Assembly (NCBI GenBank): GCA_965183885.1
Contig: OZ238992.1
Coordinates: 558,001-622,000, forward strand
DNA: 64,000 bases
DNA from: UWMA-0277 sp965183885
GTDB lineage: Bacteria; Bacteroidota; Bacteroidia; Flavobacteriales; BACL11
Direction: 5' to 3'
The position numbers and the translations under genes were made by a program. Below the pieces are notes generated by a model. That model was not told where the DNA came from. It searched no databases and was given only the letters and a program-made list of their open reading frames with translations. Positions 25,019 to 33,646 of this stretch are shown here, in pieces. The first letter of the stretch is position 1, and every line of letters begins with the position of its first letter.

Positions 25019-26134
25019 ATGAAACAAATAATTACCCTAATACTAACAAGTATTAGCTTCCTAGCACTTGCACAAGAAAGATGCGGAACAGAGGAAATCA
25101 CTAGATTAACTAAAGAAAAATACCCTGAATATGCAATTGCAAAAGAAAATGTGAATGCTGAAACAGAAAAGTGGATAAAAGCACATCCTAACCATGCAGA
25201 AAAAAATACAATTACAATACCTGTAGTTGTACATGTTGTCTGGAATACTACTGCTGAAAATATCTCTGATGCTCAAATACAATCGCAAATTGACATCTTA
25301 AATGCAGACTTTAGAAGAACAAATTCTGATGCTAGCAACACTCCAACAGTTTGGACAAATATTGCTGCTGATGTCGAAATTGAATTTTGTTTAGCTAAAA
25401 CAGACCCTAATGGACTTTCAACTACAGGAATAACTCGTACACAAACAGCAGAAAGCTCTTTTACATTAACAGATGAAAAAGTAAAATCAACTGCTACTGG
25501 AGGTATTGATGCTTGGAACAATGATGATTACCTAAACATATGGGTATGCGACTTAGGAAGTGGACTTTTAGGTTACGCAACACCTCCAAGCTCATGGATA
25601 GGCGTTACTGATGGAGTAGTAATTGGATACAAGTACTTTGGAAATACTAATAACGCCCCTTATAATAAAGGAAGAACAGCAACACACGAAGTAGGACACT
25701 GGCTAAACCTAGAGCATGTTTGGGGGGCTTGGGGGTCTTGTGGAGATGACCAAGTTGCAGATACACCTACTCAAGAACAAGAAAATTATAGCTGTCCTAA
25801 TTTTCCTTCAAACCCTAACTCTTGCCAAACTACTAATGCAAATGGAGATATGTTTATGAATTATATGGACTATACTGATGATGCCTGCATGAATTTATTT
25901 ACCACTGGTCAAAAAACTAGAATGATAGCATCTATTAATCAATATCGCTCTAACTTATTAAACCACAACCTATGTGAAGGTGGAGTTTCTTCAACAATAG
26001 AGCACCTAAACAACACCAAGAAATTAGTTAAGATTATTGATGTTTTAGGAAAAGAAACAACTAAAAAAAGTAACACCCCTCTTTTTTATATTTACGATGA
26101 TGGAAGTGTAGAAAAGAAAATAATTATAGAATAA
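25019..26134 (+). CDS. Secreted M43 family zinc metalloprotease with T9SS-like tail
   Basis: A 371-residue exported pappalysin-like protease. The signal peptide is MKQIITLILTSISFLALAQ. TIPVVVHVVWNT opens the catalytic domain, and DAQIQSQIDILNADFRRTN is the typical M43 stretch. The extended zinc motif HEVGHWLNLEHVWG and the Met-turn FMNYMDYTDDACMNLFT are intact. The last ~45 residues (KKLVKIIDVLGKETTKK, then YIYDDGSVEKKIIIE) resemble a type IX secretion C-terminal signal with a distinctive ending. It is probably released or surface-attached through T9SS. Monocistronic. Confidence 0.9.
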   Translation: MKQIITLILTSISFLALAQERCGTEEITRLTKEKYPEYAIAKENVNAETEKWIKAHPNHAEKNTITIPVVVHVVWNTTAENISDAQIQSQIDILNADFRRTNSDASNTPTVWTNIAADVEIEFCLAKTDPNGLSTTGITRTQTAESSFTLTDEKVKSTATGGIDAWNNDDYLNIWVCDLGSGLLGYATPPSSWIGVTDGVVIGYKYFGNTNNAPYNKGRTATHEVGHWLNLEHVWGAWGSCGDDQVADTPTQEQENYSCPNFPSNPNSCQTTNANGDMFMNYMDYTDDACMNLFTTGQKTRMIASINQYRSNLLNHNLCEGGVSSTIEHLNNTKKLVKIIDVLGKETTKKSNTPLFYIYDDGSVEKKIIIE

Positions 26135-26155
26135 TCCTTCTTTAAGAGATATTAT

Positions 26156-26187
26156 AAAAAAGCCTAACTATTTAGTTGGGCTTTTTT
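26156..26187. terminator. Bidirectional terminator between M43 protease and EamA genes
   Basis: The arms AAAAAAGCCTAACT and AGTTGGGCTTTTTT pair over 14 bases with one G-T around an ATTT loop, with A-run and T-run on either side. The last codons of the EamA gene lie inside it. Confidence 0.8.
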
Positions 26188-27043
26188 TATTCACTAAATA
26201 CACTCCACTTAAAATTATCATTACTGCAATTAAGTGAGTCAAACTTATATTCTCACCATCAAAAACACCCCACAATATAGCCACAATAGGTATTAAATAA
26301 GTAACTGAAGAAGCAAAAATAGCAGATGAATTTGAGATTAATTTATTAAATATTACAACTGCTGAAGATGTACCAACAACTGCTAAAATCGCAACATACA
26401 TTAAAGATTCAAAACCTGCATTAGTTTTAGCAAGAACTAAAAAATCAGTATTAAAAATATGAATAGCTGACAAAGGGCCAATGATTAAAAAAGCCAATGC
26501 GGTAATGGAAATTGCACCTAAATCATGCAAATACTTTTTTATTACATTAACACTAATAGCATAAAATACAGTTGCTAACATTATTAAAAAAACATAATTA
26601 TTCATCTCCACAGCTCCTTGCATAGTACTAAAAGAAAGCAGAGTTGCTCCACATAAACCAATAAATATTCCCAGAATATTATATCTAGTAGGCTTTGTTT
26701 TAAAAAAATAGATTCCTAAAAGCAGTGTAAACAATGGCACCAAAGAGTTTAATATCCCTACTAAAGAGCTGTCTAATTGAGTTTGTGCTTTTGTAAATAA
26801 GAATGCAGGAATACCATTGCCAAAAAATGCCATAGCAGCAATAGGAAGATAATGCTTCCTCTTAACTTCTTTTATTGCTTTTAATAAAAATGGACTTAAT
26901 GAAATAAATGCAATAAATAATCTTAATGCTGCAACTTGAGTATAACTATATACTTCTAATCCTCTTTTCATAAGAATAAATGAGCTTCCCCAAATTATTG
27001 CAAGCACTACTAAGATAATATAATTTTTAACTGATTTTTCCAT
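26168..27043 (-). CDS. EamA/DMT family transporter
   Basis: A 291-residue membrane protein with ten predicted segments in two EamA repeats. LAIIWGSSFILMKRGLEVYS at the start and FFKTKPTRYNILGIFIGLCG between the repeats are typical of the drug/metabolite transporter superfamily. The substrate is unknown. I start at ATG 27043 (MEKSVKNYIILVV), since the longer frame contains an exact -7 box (TATATTTG, minus, 27060-27067). It diverges from the heme A synthase gene. Confidence 0.88.
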   Translation of the reverse strand: MEKSVKNYIILVVLAIIWGSSFILMKRGLEVYSYTQVAALRLFIAFISLSPFLLKAIKEVKRKHYLPIAAMAFFGNGIPAFLFTKAQTQLDSSLVGILNSLVPLFTLLLGIYFFKTKPTRYNILGIFIGLCGATLLSFSTMQGAVEMNNYVFLIMLATVFYAISVNVIKKYLHDLGAISITALAFLIIGPLSAIHIFNTDFLVLAKTNAGFESLMYVAILAVVGTSSAVVIFNKLISNSSAIFASSVTYLIPIVAILWGVFDGENISLTHLIAVMIILSGVYLVNKKSPTK

Positions 27044-27059
27044 ACTATTTAATTGGCGG

Positions 27060-27081
27060 CAAATATATGTTCTTATTTTTG
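27060..27081. promoter_or_regulatory. Divergent -7 boxes for EamA transporter and heme A synthase
   Basis: Minus strand TATATTTG (27060-27067) sits 16 bases before the EamA ATG. Plus strand TATTTTTG (27074-27081) sits five bases before the heme A synthase ATG. Both are exact matches and are only six bases apart. Confidence 0.6.
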
Positions 27082-27086
27082 CCATA

Positions 27087-28088
27087 ATGAATACACAACA
27101 AAAAAGAATTGTACGTGCCTGGCTTTATACAGGACTTATCTTAGTTGCCTTAATGGTAATCATTGGAGGAATAACACGACTCACTCATTCAGGACTATCA
27201 ATGGTTGAATGGAAACTAATTGGAGGCGCAATACCACCACTTAATGAAGTAGAATGGCAGGAGACTTTTAATAAATATCAGCAATTTCCTGAGTATAAAA
27301 AGATTAATAGTCAAATGAACCTAAGTGAATTTAAGTCTATATTTTTTTGGGAATATATTCATCGTTTACTAGGAAGATTAATTGGCTTAACATTTATTAT
27401 TCCTTTTCTAATTTTCTGGAGCAAGAGATGGCTCAATAAAGTACAAAAGAAACAATTAACAATACTACTCCTACTTGGGGCTCTACAAGGCTTCTTAGGA
27501 TGGTTTATGGTTAAAAGTGGATTGATTGACATTCCATCAGTAAGTCATTATCGCTTAGCAATACACCTAGTAACAGCCTTTATATTAATGTGTTATATCT
27601 ATTGGATTATCCTTGATTTAGACAAGCCCTTAAGAAAAGAGAATAAGGCCATAAATAAGCTCAGCAAATGGTTTATTGCCTCCCTACTAGTACAAATTAT
27701 TTATGGAGCTTTTGTTGCTGGACTAAAAGCAGGATACCTTTTACCGATAGATGGAGGTTATATTAAAAGTATATTTGGATACTCATTTAGAAGCACTAAT
27801 GACTTTAATCTTTTTAACAATGCTTTTGATGTGCAATTCTTTCATCGAATGTTTGCCTGGGTAGTATTTGGAATAGGAATAATTATTTATAAAAAGACGA
27901 GAACAACTGACCTAGTAAAGGCAGGAAGCACTGTTTTTTATTTAGTAATAACTCAAATTACCTTAGGCATACTCACACTACTACTAAAAATACAAATACA
28001 TACAGCTGTCAGCCATCAGTTTATTGCAATTATAGTATTATTAGCAGCTGTACGCCTTACTTATCTTTCCAGCGAAAAGTCTCTATAA
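27087..28088 (+). CDS. ctaA: Heme A synthase (COX15/CtaA family)
   Basis: This membrane enzyme oxidises heme O to heme A for aa3-type cytochrome oxidase. GGITRLTHSGLSMVEWKLI near residue 28 is the diagnostic first loop. FFWEYIHRLLGRLIGL and HYRLAIHLVTAF carry conserved heme-ligating histidines, and FFHRMFAWVVFG and IHTAVSHQFIAI the second-half pair. The 333-residue length and eight membrane segments fit the COX15 type. No oxidase genes are nearby. Its last 32 bases overlap the convergent gldD gene. Confidence 0.94.
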   Translation: MNTQQKRIVRAWLYTGLILVALMVIIGGITRLTHSGLSMVEWKLIGGAIPPLNEVEWQETFNKYQQFPEYKKINSQMNLSEFKSIFFWEYIHRLLGRLIGLTFIIPFLIFWSKRWLNKVQKKQLTILLLLGALQGFLGWFMVKSGLIDIPSVSHYRLAIHLVTAFILMCYIYWIILDLDKPLRKENKAINKLSKWFIASLLVQIIYGAFVAGLKAGYLLPIDGGYIKSIFGYSFRSTNDFNLFNNAFDVQFFHRMFAWVVFGIGIIIYKKTRTTDLVKAGSTVFYLVITQITLGILTLLLKIQIHTAVSHQFIAIIVLLAAVRLTYLSSEKSL

Positions 28089-28611
28089 GATGCTTTATAT
28101 CTTGTTTAAGAAAAGTATTTATTGGAACGATTGAATCTGTAATTTCAGAATTAAAATAAAGTGCTGCTCTAAAAAAATGATTTGTACTATCAGTTAAAAA
28201 GAACTGAGCAGCAGTTGCTGTTATACCTTCATAATTATAAAAAACACCATATACCTTATTTCTTTCATCAATATAGAATTGCTCACTTATTGCATCAGCC
28301 GATAAATTATGTTTATAAGCTAGCTTTGCTGATAGTTTAATATGCTCATCTAAGTTATCCTTAAGAGGAAGATAAGTAACATGAAGCTTTCCTCCCTGCA
28401 TTGGAAAATCGACATCATAAAAACAAGCCTTCTCTTTTTCTAAAAGTGTACTATAGTTTGGCAATTCAAATGTATAAGGACAATCTGAATTAACACTGCT
28501 ATATTCTTTTTCTGGAAAGTATAACTTAAAATACGCCCTTGGCTTAGGCGTGTAATCTGAGAAACATCCTGTAAATAATACAAGTAAAAAAATAGAGATT
28601 TTAATCCTCAT
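28057..28611 (-). CDS. gldD: Gliding motility lipoprotein GldD
   Basis: A 184-residue lipoprotein with lipobox LFTGC, cysteine at residue 16 of the ATG start. The start of the mature protein, PKPRAYFKLYFPEKEY followed by CPYTFELPNY, is characteristic of GldD, which is essential for gliding and T9SS function in Flavobacterium. It is last in the mutY-ssb-gldE-gldD run. The ATG (28611) overlaps the gldE end by 11 bases. The frame also allows a TTG one codon earlier. Confidence 0.93.
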   Translation of the reverse strand: MRIKISIFLLVLFTGCFSDYTPKPRAYFKLYFPEKEYSSVNSDCPYTFELPNYSTLLEKEKACFYDVDFPMQGGKLHVTYLPLKDNLDEHIKLSAKLAYKHNLSADAISEQFYIDERNKVYGVFYNYEGITATAAQFFLTDSTNHFFRAALYFNSEITDSIVPINTFLKQDIKHLIETFRWKDK

Positions 28612-29920
28612 CAATAGTAACTTTTAAGCGCTTTATTCTTCTTAAATCTGCCGACTCTACAACCAATGTATATGGCTTTATTTTACAAACAGTTCCTATC
28701 TTTGGAATCCTCCCTTCTACCTCTAATACTAATCCTGCTAATGAATCAGACTCTCCTTTTATATCATCAAAATAATCTATTTCCCCTTTTACTATTTTTA
28801 GGAAATCAATCAAAGATATCTTACCTTCAAAGATATAGTTGTTATCATCTAACTTTGAATAGATATTATCATCCACATCAAACTCATCATTAATCTCTCC
28901 CACAATTTCTTCTAGCACGTCCTCTAAAGTAACAATACCTGATGTTCCTCCATACTCATCTACTACAATAGCAATATGGTTTTTCTTCTGCTGAAATTCC
29001 TTTAGTAAATCATTAATCATTTTTGTTTCAGGAACATAATAAGGAGGGCGACATAATGACTGCCAAGAAAAATCATCGCCTTTATCCAGAAAAGGGATTA
29101 AGTCTTTAATATATAGTATCCCCAATACATTATCAAATTGATCCTTATAAACAGGGATTCTGGAAAACCCAGAACTAACAATAAGCTTTAATACTTCAGT
29201 AAACTTAGTTGCATTCTCAATAGCCAAAACATCAACCCTCGATCGCATTACTTCCTTCACATCAGTATTACCAAACTCAACTATCGATCGTAGAATTCTT
29301 CTTTCTTCCTCTTTACTTTCACGCTCAGTTAAATCCAGTGCTTTTGATATTTCCTCAACCGATACTGCTGTTTGTTTTTGCGCCAATCTTTTATCAATAA
29401 AATTAGTAGTTGTAACTAATAAATAACTTAATGGGTAAAAGATCTTTTGCATAAACAATAATGGCTTTAACATACGAAATGAAAATTGCTTAGCATTCTG
29501 GTTTGCATAAACCTTAGGAGTAATTTCCCCAAAGAGGACTAAAAGAAAAGTAATAATAACTACTTGAAAAATAAATTCTAAGGGAGACCCCACAGGAAAA
29601 GTAATTGCCAAAGTAGTAAGATATGCTGAAAGCACTACAATAGCTACATTAATAAAATTATTTACAATTAATATAGTAGCTAAAAGCTGATTTGGTTTTT
29701 TCAAAAGCCTAAATATCTCGTTATACTCTTTGTCTTTCTCAAGTTCCTCTAGCTCACTAGGACTTAATGAAAAATAAGCAACCTCAGCACCAGAAATAAA
29801 TGCAGAACAAATAATCAGAAATAAAACTATTAATAAACTAATTAGAACCTCTACATTAAATAAATGCAGTTCTACACCTGAAAAAATTGATAAAAACAGC
29901 GAGGTGGGGACTTCTTCCAA
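28601..29920 (-). CDS. gldE: GldE-type CNNM/CBS-domain membrane protein
   Basis: A 439-residue protein of the CorC/HlyC type: a DUF21 (CNNM) membrane domain with about four segments (about residues 20-175; SGAEVAYFSLSPSELEEL), two CBS domains (about 200-330; RIPVYKDQFDNVLGILYIKD and DEYGGTSGIVTLEDVLEEIVG) and a CorC_HlyC C-terminal domain. Paralogues act in divalent cation handling. Position directly upstream of gldD and after ssb matches GldE, a helper of GldD. It begins with TTG at 29920, as no suitable ATG exists. Confidence 0.9.
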   Translation of the reverse strand: MEEVPTSLFLSIFSGVELHLFNVEVLISLLIVLFLIICSAFISGAEVAYFSLSPSELEELEKDKEYNEIFRLLKKPNQLLATILIVNNFINVAIVVLSAYLTTLAITFPVGSPLEFIFQVVIITFLLVLFGEITPKVYANQNAKQFSFRMLKPLLFMQKIFYPLSYLLVTTTNFIDKRLAQKQTAVSVEEISKALDLTERESKEEERRILRSIVEFGNTDVKEVMRSRVDVLAIENATKFTEVLKLIVSSGFSRIPVYKDQFDNVLGILYIKDLIPFLDKGDDFSWQSLCRPPYYVPETKMINDLLKEFQQKKNHIAIVVDEYGGTSGIVTLEDVLEEIVGEINDEFDVDDNIYSKLDDNNYIFEGKISLIDFLKIVKGEIDYFDDIKGESDSLAGLVLEVEGRIPKIGTVCKIKPYTLVVESADLRRIKRLKVTIDED

Positions 29921-29937
29921 TTTAGAGTATATTTAAA

Positions 29938-30348
29938 TTAAAATGGCAAATCATCTGCCTTATCAGCACTTGTGTCTGGAGCGTCATTTTGAGGCTTTGG
30001 AGTTCCTTCTGATGTAGGCTTCCCTCCAAGCATGGTCATATTGTCCGCTAATATTTCAGTATTATACCTAGTATTACCATCCTTATCTTCCCATTTTCTA
30101 GTTCTTATTTTTCCTTCTATATATACACTAGAACCTTTCTTAAGATACTTTTCAGCAACCTCTGCCAAACCTCTCCATAATACAATATTATGCCACTCTG
30201 TTTGACTTACCCTCTCTCCTTCTTTATTTTTATAACTCTCAGTAGTTGCAAGAGAAAAATTTGCTACAGCAACACCATTATCTAAATACCTTACCTCTGG
30301 GTCTTTACCTAAATTACCCAGTAAAATTACTTTATTTACACCAGCCAT
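29938..30348 (-). CDS. ssb: Single-stranded DNA-binding protein
   Basis: A 136-residue SSB. The OB fold spans residues 1-105: MAGVNKVILLGNLGKDPEVR, FSLATTESYKNKEGE, TEWHNIVLWRGLAEVAEKYL and GSSVYIEGKIRTRKWEDKDG. A short disordered linker leads to the acidic tip DKADDLPF, the conserved protein-interaction tail. Located between mutY and gldE in the cluster known from gliding bacteria. Confidence 0.97.
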   Translation of the reverse strand: MAGVNKVILLGNLGKDPEVRYLDNGVAVANFSLATTESYKNKEGERVSQTEWHNIVLWRGLAEVAEKYLKKGSSVYIEGKIRTRKWEDKDGNTRYNTEILADNMTMLGGKPTSEGTPKPQNDAPDTSADKADDLPF

Positions 30349-30395
30349 AATTATTAATTATTTAAAGTTAGAATTTCAACAAATATATAAAAAAT

Positions 30396-31439
30396 CTAAG
30401 CGATAACAAGCGTCTCAAAATATTTTTCCATAAGACGAGAAACAGGGTAGCTTAACAATGTATTTTTAGCAACTAACTCATATTCTGGCAAGGTAATTTC
30501 AGTTGATTTTAAATTCCAAAACACAACATGTAACTTTTGATGTGACAATTTATGGATATACTCCCCAGATACAGAAACAATCTCTACATCATCAGCATCA
30601 ATAAGAGTTTCCCATTCGGAAGTATTTATCAATTCCTTTTTACCCATCTGCCTCTTTACCTCAATAAATGGAAACTCATAAAGACCTTTCCAAATACCAT
30701 TATCTCGTTTTCCTAAATAAACATGCTCCTTTTTATTAATCATAAAAAAATGCAAGAACCTATCCTTTACTATTATTTTTTTTGACTTTACAGGAAATTG
30801 ATCAATCTTACTGGCATTAAAAGCTTCACAAAAATCCTGCATTGGACAAATAGTACAATTTGGAGATTTTGGTTTACACTGCATTGCCCCAAACTCCATT
30901 ATTGCCTGATTATATGTAGCTGCCTCATCAGTTATTAATAATTCTTGAGCTAATTTTTGAAATTCCTTCTTACCAAGAGTAGTATCATAAGGAGTGTCAA
31001 TTCCAAAAACCCTACTTAACACCCTAATTACATTTCCATCAACTACAGCAAAAGGCAAACCAAAAGCAAAAGAAGAAATTGCAGCTGCAGTATAAGTTCC
31101 AATACCTTTAAACTTTAATATCTCATTATAATCTTCAGGAAACAAAGCATTATGATTTTCAACAATATCTTTAGCTGTAAAATGCAAATTTCTTGCTCTA
31201 GAATAATAACCTAACCCCTGCCACATTTTAAGCACCTTATCTTCACTTGCTTTTGCTAAATCTTCTACCTTAGGGAACTCATTAACAAATGCCAAATAAT
31301 AAGGCATTCCTTGCTCAACTCTAGTTTGTTGCAAAATAATTTCAGAAAGCCAAATATAATAAGCATTGACAGTATTCCTCCAAGGCAAATCTCTTTTGTT
31401 ATTTTGGTACCAGCTAAGTAAGTTAATAGAAAAATTCAT
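30396..31439 (-). CDS. mutY: A/G-specific adenine glycosylase MutY
   Basis: MutY removes adenine mispaired with 8-oxoguanine. LPWRNTVNAYYIWLSEIILQ is the family start and LKFKGIGTYTAAAISSFAFG is the helix-hairpin-helix. The catalytic aspartate lies in AVVDGNVIRVLSR. The [4Fe-4S] site is seen as CKPKSPNCTICPMQDFC (about residues 192-208). The C-terminal part (about 225-340) is the NUDIX-like domain that recognises 8-oxoG. At 347 residues it is complete. It diverges from the HU gene. Confidence 0.96.
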   Translation of the reverse strand: MNFSINLLSWYQNNKRDLPWRNTVNAYYIWLSEIILQQTRVEQGMPYYLAFVNEFPKVEDLAKASEDKVLKMWQGLGYYSRARNLHFTAKDIVENHNALFPEDYNEILKFKGIGTYTAAAISSFAFGLPFAVVDGNVIRVLSRVFGIDTPYDTTLGKKEFQKLAQELLITDEAATYNQAIMEFGAMQCKPKSPNCTICPMQDFCEAFNASKIDQFPVKSKKIIVKDRFLHFFMINKKEHVYLGKRDNGIWKGLYEFPFIEVKRQMGKKELINTSEWETLIDADDVEIVSVSGEYIHKLSHQKLHVVFWNLKSTEITLPEYELVAKNTLLSYPVSRLMEKYFETLVIA

Positions 31440-31512
31440 AAATGATTGAGTAATAAAATAATAGGCAACTTAAAAAAGATAATTCCATAATGCTAAGGAT
31501 GGATTATTTTAA

Positions 31513-31520
31513 TATATTTG
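31513..31520 (+). promoter_or_regulatory. -7 box of the HU gene
   Basis: TATATTTG matches TAnnTTTG exactly, 44 bases before the ATG at 31565. It lies within the longer frame that begins at 31490, which argues that the long N-terminus is not made. Confidence 0.5.
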
Positions 31521-31564
31521 CGGGCTCAAAATTAGTCAAGAAAACAAAACAACAGAAAAAACAA

Positions 31565-31849
31565 ATGACAAAAGCAGAACTTGTTAGTAAAATTTCAGAA
31601 AAAACAGGAGTTGAAAAATTAACTACCCTTACAATAGTTGAATCATTTATGAACGAAATTAAAGGGTCTATATCAGATAACGAATCTGTTTTCTTAAGAG
31701 GATTTGGAACATTTAAGCCAAAGAAAAGAGCAGAAAAAACTGGTAGAAATATCAAGAAGAATACAACAATTATAATCCCAGCACACCACATTCCGGCTTT
31801 TAAACCGGCAAAAGTATTTGTTGAGGAAGTGAAAAATAACGTAAAATAA
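31565..31849 (+). CDS. HU-family DNA-binding protein
   Basis: A 94-residue histone-like protein of the HU/IHF family: MTKAELVSKISEKTGVEKLT, VESFMNEIKGSISDNESVFL, RGFGTFKPKKRAEKTGRNIK and the end PAHHIPAFKPAKVFVEEVKN. The arm uses NIKKNTTIIIPAHHI, close to the standard NP-x-T-G-x-x-I-x-I-P but with NTTIIIP. I choose the ATG at 31565 rather than 31490. The HU gene is adjacent to mutY in related genomes. Followed after 26 bases by a tiny basic protein gene and then rng. Confidence 0.93.
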   Translation: MTKAELVSKISEKTGVEKLTTLTIVESFMNEIKGSISDNESVFLRGFGTFKPKKRAEKTGRNIKKNTTIIIPAHHIPAFKPAKVFVEEVKNNVK

Positions 31850-31875
31850 GCTTAATTTAAGCAAAAAAAATAATT

Positions 31876-31965
31876 ATGTCAGGAGCTAAGAAAAAGAAAA
31901 GATTAAAAATTGCTACTCACAAACGTAAGAAGCGTTCAAGAAAGAATAGACATAAAACTAAATAG
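31876..31965 (+). CDS. Very small, extremely basic protein (29 aa), possible ribosomal protein
   Basis: ATG at 31876 to TAG at 31963-31965 encodes 29 residues with some 17 lysines, arginines and histidines (contains ATHKRKKRSRKNRHKTK). I recall near-identical small proteins encoded directly before rng in many Bacteroidota. The pattern resembles the short Cox24/AURKAIP1 type ribosomal proteins (mS38/bS22-like), but that link is an inference from composition and motif only. It follows HU by 26 bases and precedes rng by 40. Confidence 0.78.
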   Translation: MSGAKKKKRLKIATHKRKKRSRKNRHKTK

Positions 31966-32005
31966 CATTTAGTTTACGGTCTCTTTATTTAAAAGACGAA
32001 AAGCC

Positions 32006-33541
32006 ATGAAATTCGACTTAATTATCGACTCAAGGCCTTCTGAAGTAGTGATTGCGCTTTTGCGTGATGGACTTCTCATTGAACTTCATAAAGAAAAGCA
32101 CGACAACAATTTTTCAGTTGGCGATATATACCTAGGAAAAGTCCGAAAGACGGTTCCTGGGTTAAATGCGTCATTTGTAAATGTAGGTTATGAGAAAGAT
32201 GGTTTTTTACACTACCTTGATTTAGGACCTCAATTCAATTCCTTTAAGAAATTCACTAGAAAAGCTATTGACAAGAAGTTAAATACAGCTTCTTTAAAAA
32301 ACTTTAAGAAAGAATCTAATTTAGAGAAAGAAGGCAAGATAAATGACACTCTAAAGGGAGGTGATCTTTTACTTACGCAAATCTCGAAAGAACCTATTTC
32401 TACTAAAGGACCACGACTTACTACTGAAATATCTCTTGCAGGAAGATATATGGTTTTACTTCCTTTCTCTGATAGAGTATCTATCTCTCAAAAAATTGAA
32501 AACCAAGAAGAAAAAGCACGACTAAAAAACCTTATCCGAAGTATTAAACCACATGGATTTGGGGTTATTATTAGAACTGTAGCTACAGGAAAGAAAGTTG
32601 CAGAACTAGATAAGGACTTAAAGAATCTGTATAAAAAATGGCAAACAATTAGCAAAAAGCTAAAAGATGCAAAGCCTAATACTCGAATCTTAGGAGAACT
32701 TAATAGATCCTCAGCAATTTTAAGAGATTTACTAAGTGCGAAGTTTAACAGTATTCATGTTAATAATGCTGAAATGCAAATAGAGCTAAAAGAATACCTT
32801 TCTAGAATATCTCCAGAACAAGAAAAGATTGTTAAACTACATAAAAAAGAAACTCCAATATTTCAGGAATTTAATGTTACCAAACAGATAAAAGGTGCAT
32901 TTGGAAAAAATGTAACTATGAAAAAAGGAACTTATCTTGTAATTGAGCACACTGAAGCATTACACGTAATAGATGTAAATAGTGGTAAAAAAGTAGATTC
33001 AAAAAAAGACCAAGAAGCAAATGCCTTAGCTGTAAACCTTGAAGCTGCTGAAGAAGTAGCAAGACAGTTACGACTCAGAGATATGGGGGGCATCATTGTT
33101 GTTGACTTTATTGATATGAAGCAAGAGAAGAATAGAAAGCTCTTGACTGAAAAGATGAAAGAAGCAATGAGTAGCGACAAAGCAAAACATCATGTACTTC
33201 CTCCTACCCGATTTGGACTAGTTCAAATTACCAGGCAAAGAGTAAGACCAGAGATGAACATTGATACTCAAGAGAATTGCCCAATGTGTTCTGGAAAAGG
33301 AAAAATCGACTCTAGTCTATTATTAATTGAACAGATAGAAACAAAACTACACAACCTAACTGCTAGTACAAAAGGAAATATTCATATCTCAACACATCCT
33401 TTTGTAGCAAGTCATATCAATAAAAAAGAAGGTTGGTTCTCAGCATCTATTAGCAAACAATGGAGCAGTAAGTTTGGAAGGAAAATCCTAATTACAGGAG
33501 ATGAAAGACTACACTTACTCCAATACAGCGTAATTAAATAA
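32006..33541 (+). CDS. rng: Ribonuclease G (Rne/Rng family)
   Basis: An endoribonuclease for rRNA processing and mRNA decay. An S1-like RNA-binding domain at the start contains VGDIYLGKVRKTVPGLNASF and GYEKDGFLHYLDLG, with an insertion after it (about residues 75-115). The DNase I-like catalytic core has EHTEALHVIDVNSGK and GGIIVVDFIDMKQEKNR with the metal-binding aspartates. The zinc-link is CPMCSGKGK (about 425). At 511 residues it is RNase G-size and has no RNase E scaffold tail. Confidence 0.95.
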   Translation: MKFDLIIDSRPSEVVIALLRDGLLIELHKEKHDNNFSVGDIYLGKVRKTVPGLNASFVNVGYEKDGFLHYLDLGPQFNSFKKFTRKAIDKKLNTASLKNFKKESNLEKEGKINDTLKGGDLLLTQISKEPISTKGPRLTTEISLAGRYMVLLPFSDRVSISQKIENQEEKARLKNLIRSIKPHGFGVIIRTVATGKKVAELDKDLKNLYKKWQTISKKLKDAKPNTRILGELNRSSAILRDLLSAKFNSIHVNNAEMQIELKEYLSRISPEQEKIVKLHKKETPIFQEFNVTKQIKGAFGKNVTMKKGTYLVIEHTEALHVIDVNSGKKVDSKKDQEANALAVNLEAAEEVARQLRLRDMGGIIVVDFIDMKQEKNRKLLTEKMKEAMSSDKAKHHVLPPTRFGLVQITRQRVRPEMNIDTQENCPMCSGKGKIDSSLLLIEQIETKLHNLTASTKGNIHISTHPFVASHINKKEGWFSASISKQWSSKFGRKILITGDERLHLLQYSVIK

Positions 33542-33646
33542 GGTTTAAATAGCTTATTACACCTCTTAATCTATCTAAACTTCCTTTAGAGATATTAAAA
33601 CTAGATACTACTACCCTTTAAAAGCAGTATCCGTTTTATGTTATTT

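Noticed and set aside
31845..31870. A short palindrome GCTTAA-T-TTAAGC followed by A-run after the HU gene, as a terminator.
   Set aside because: The stem is only six AT-rich pairs and is followed by A rather than T on the plus strand.
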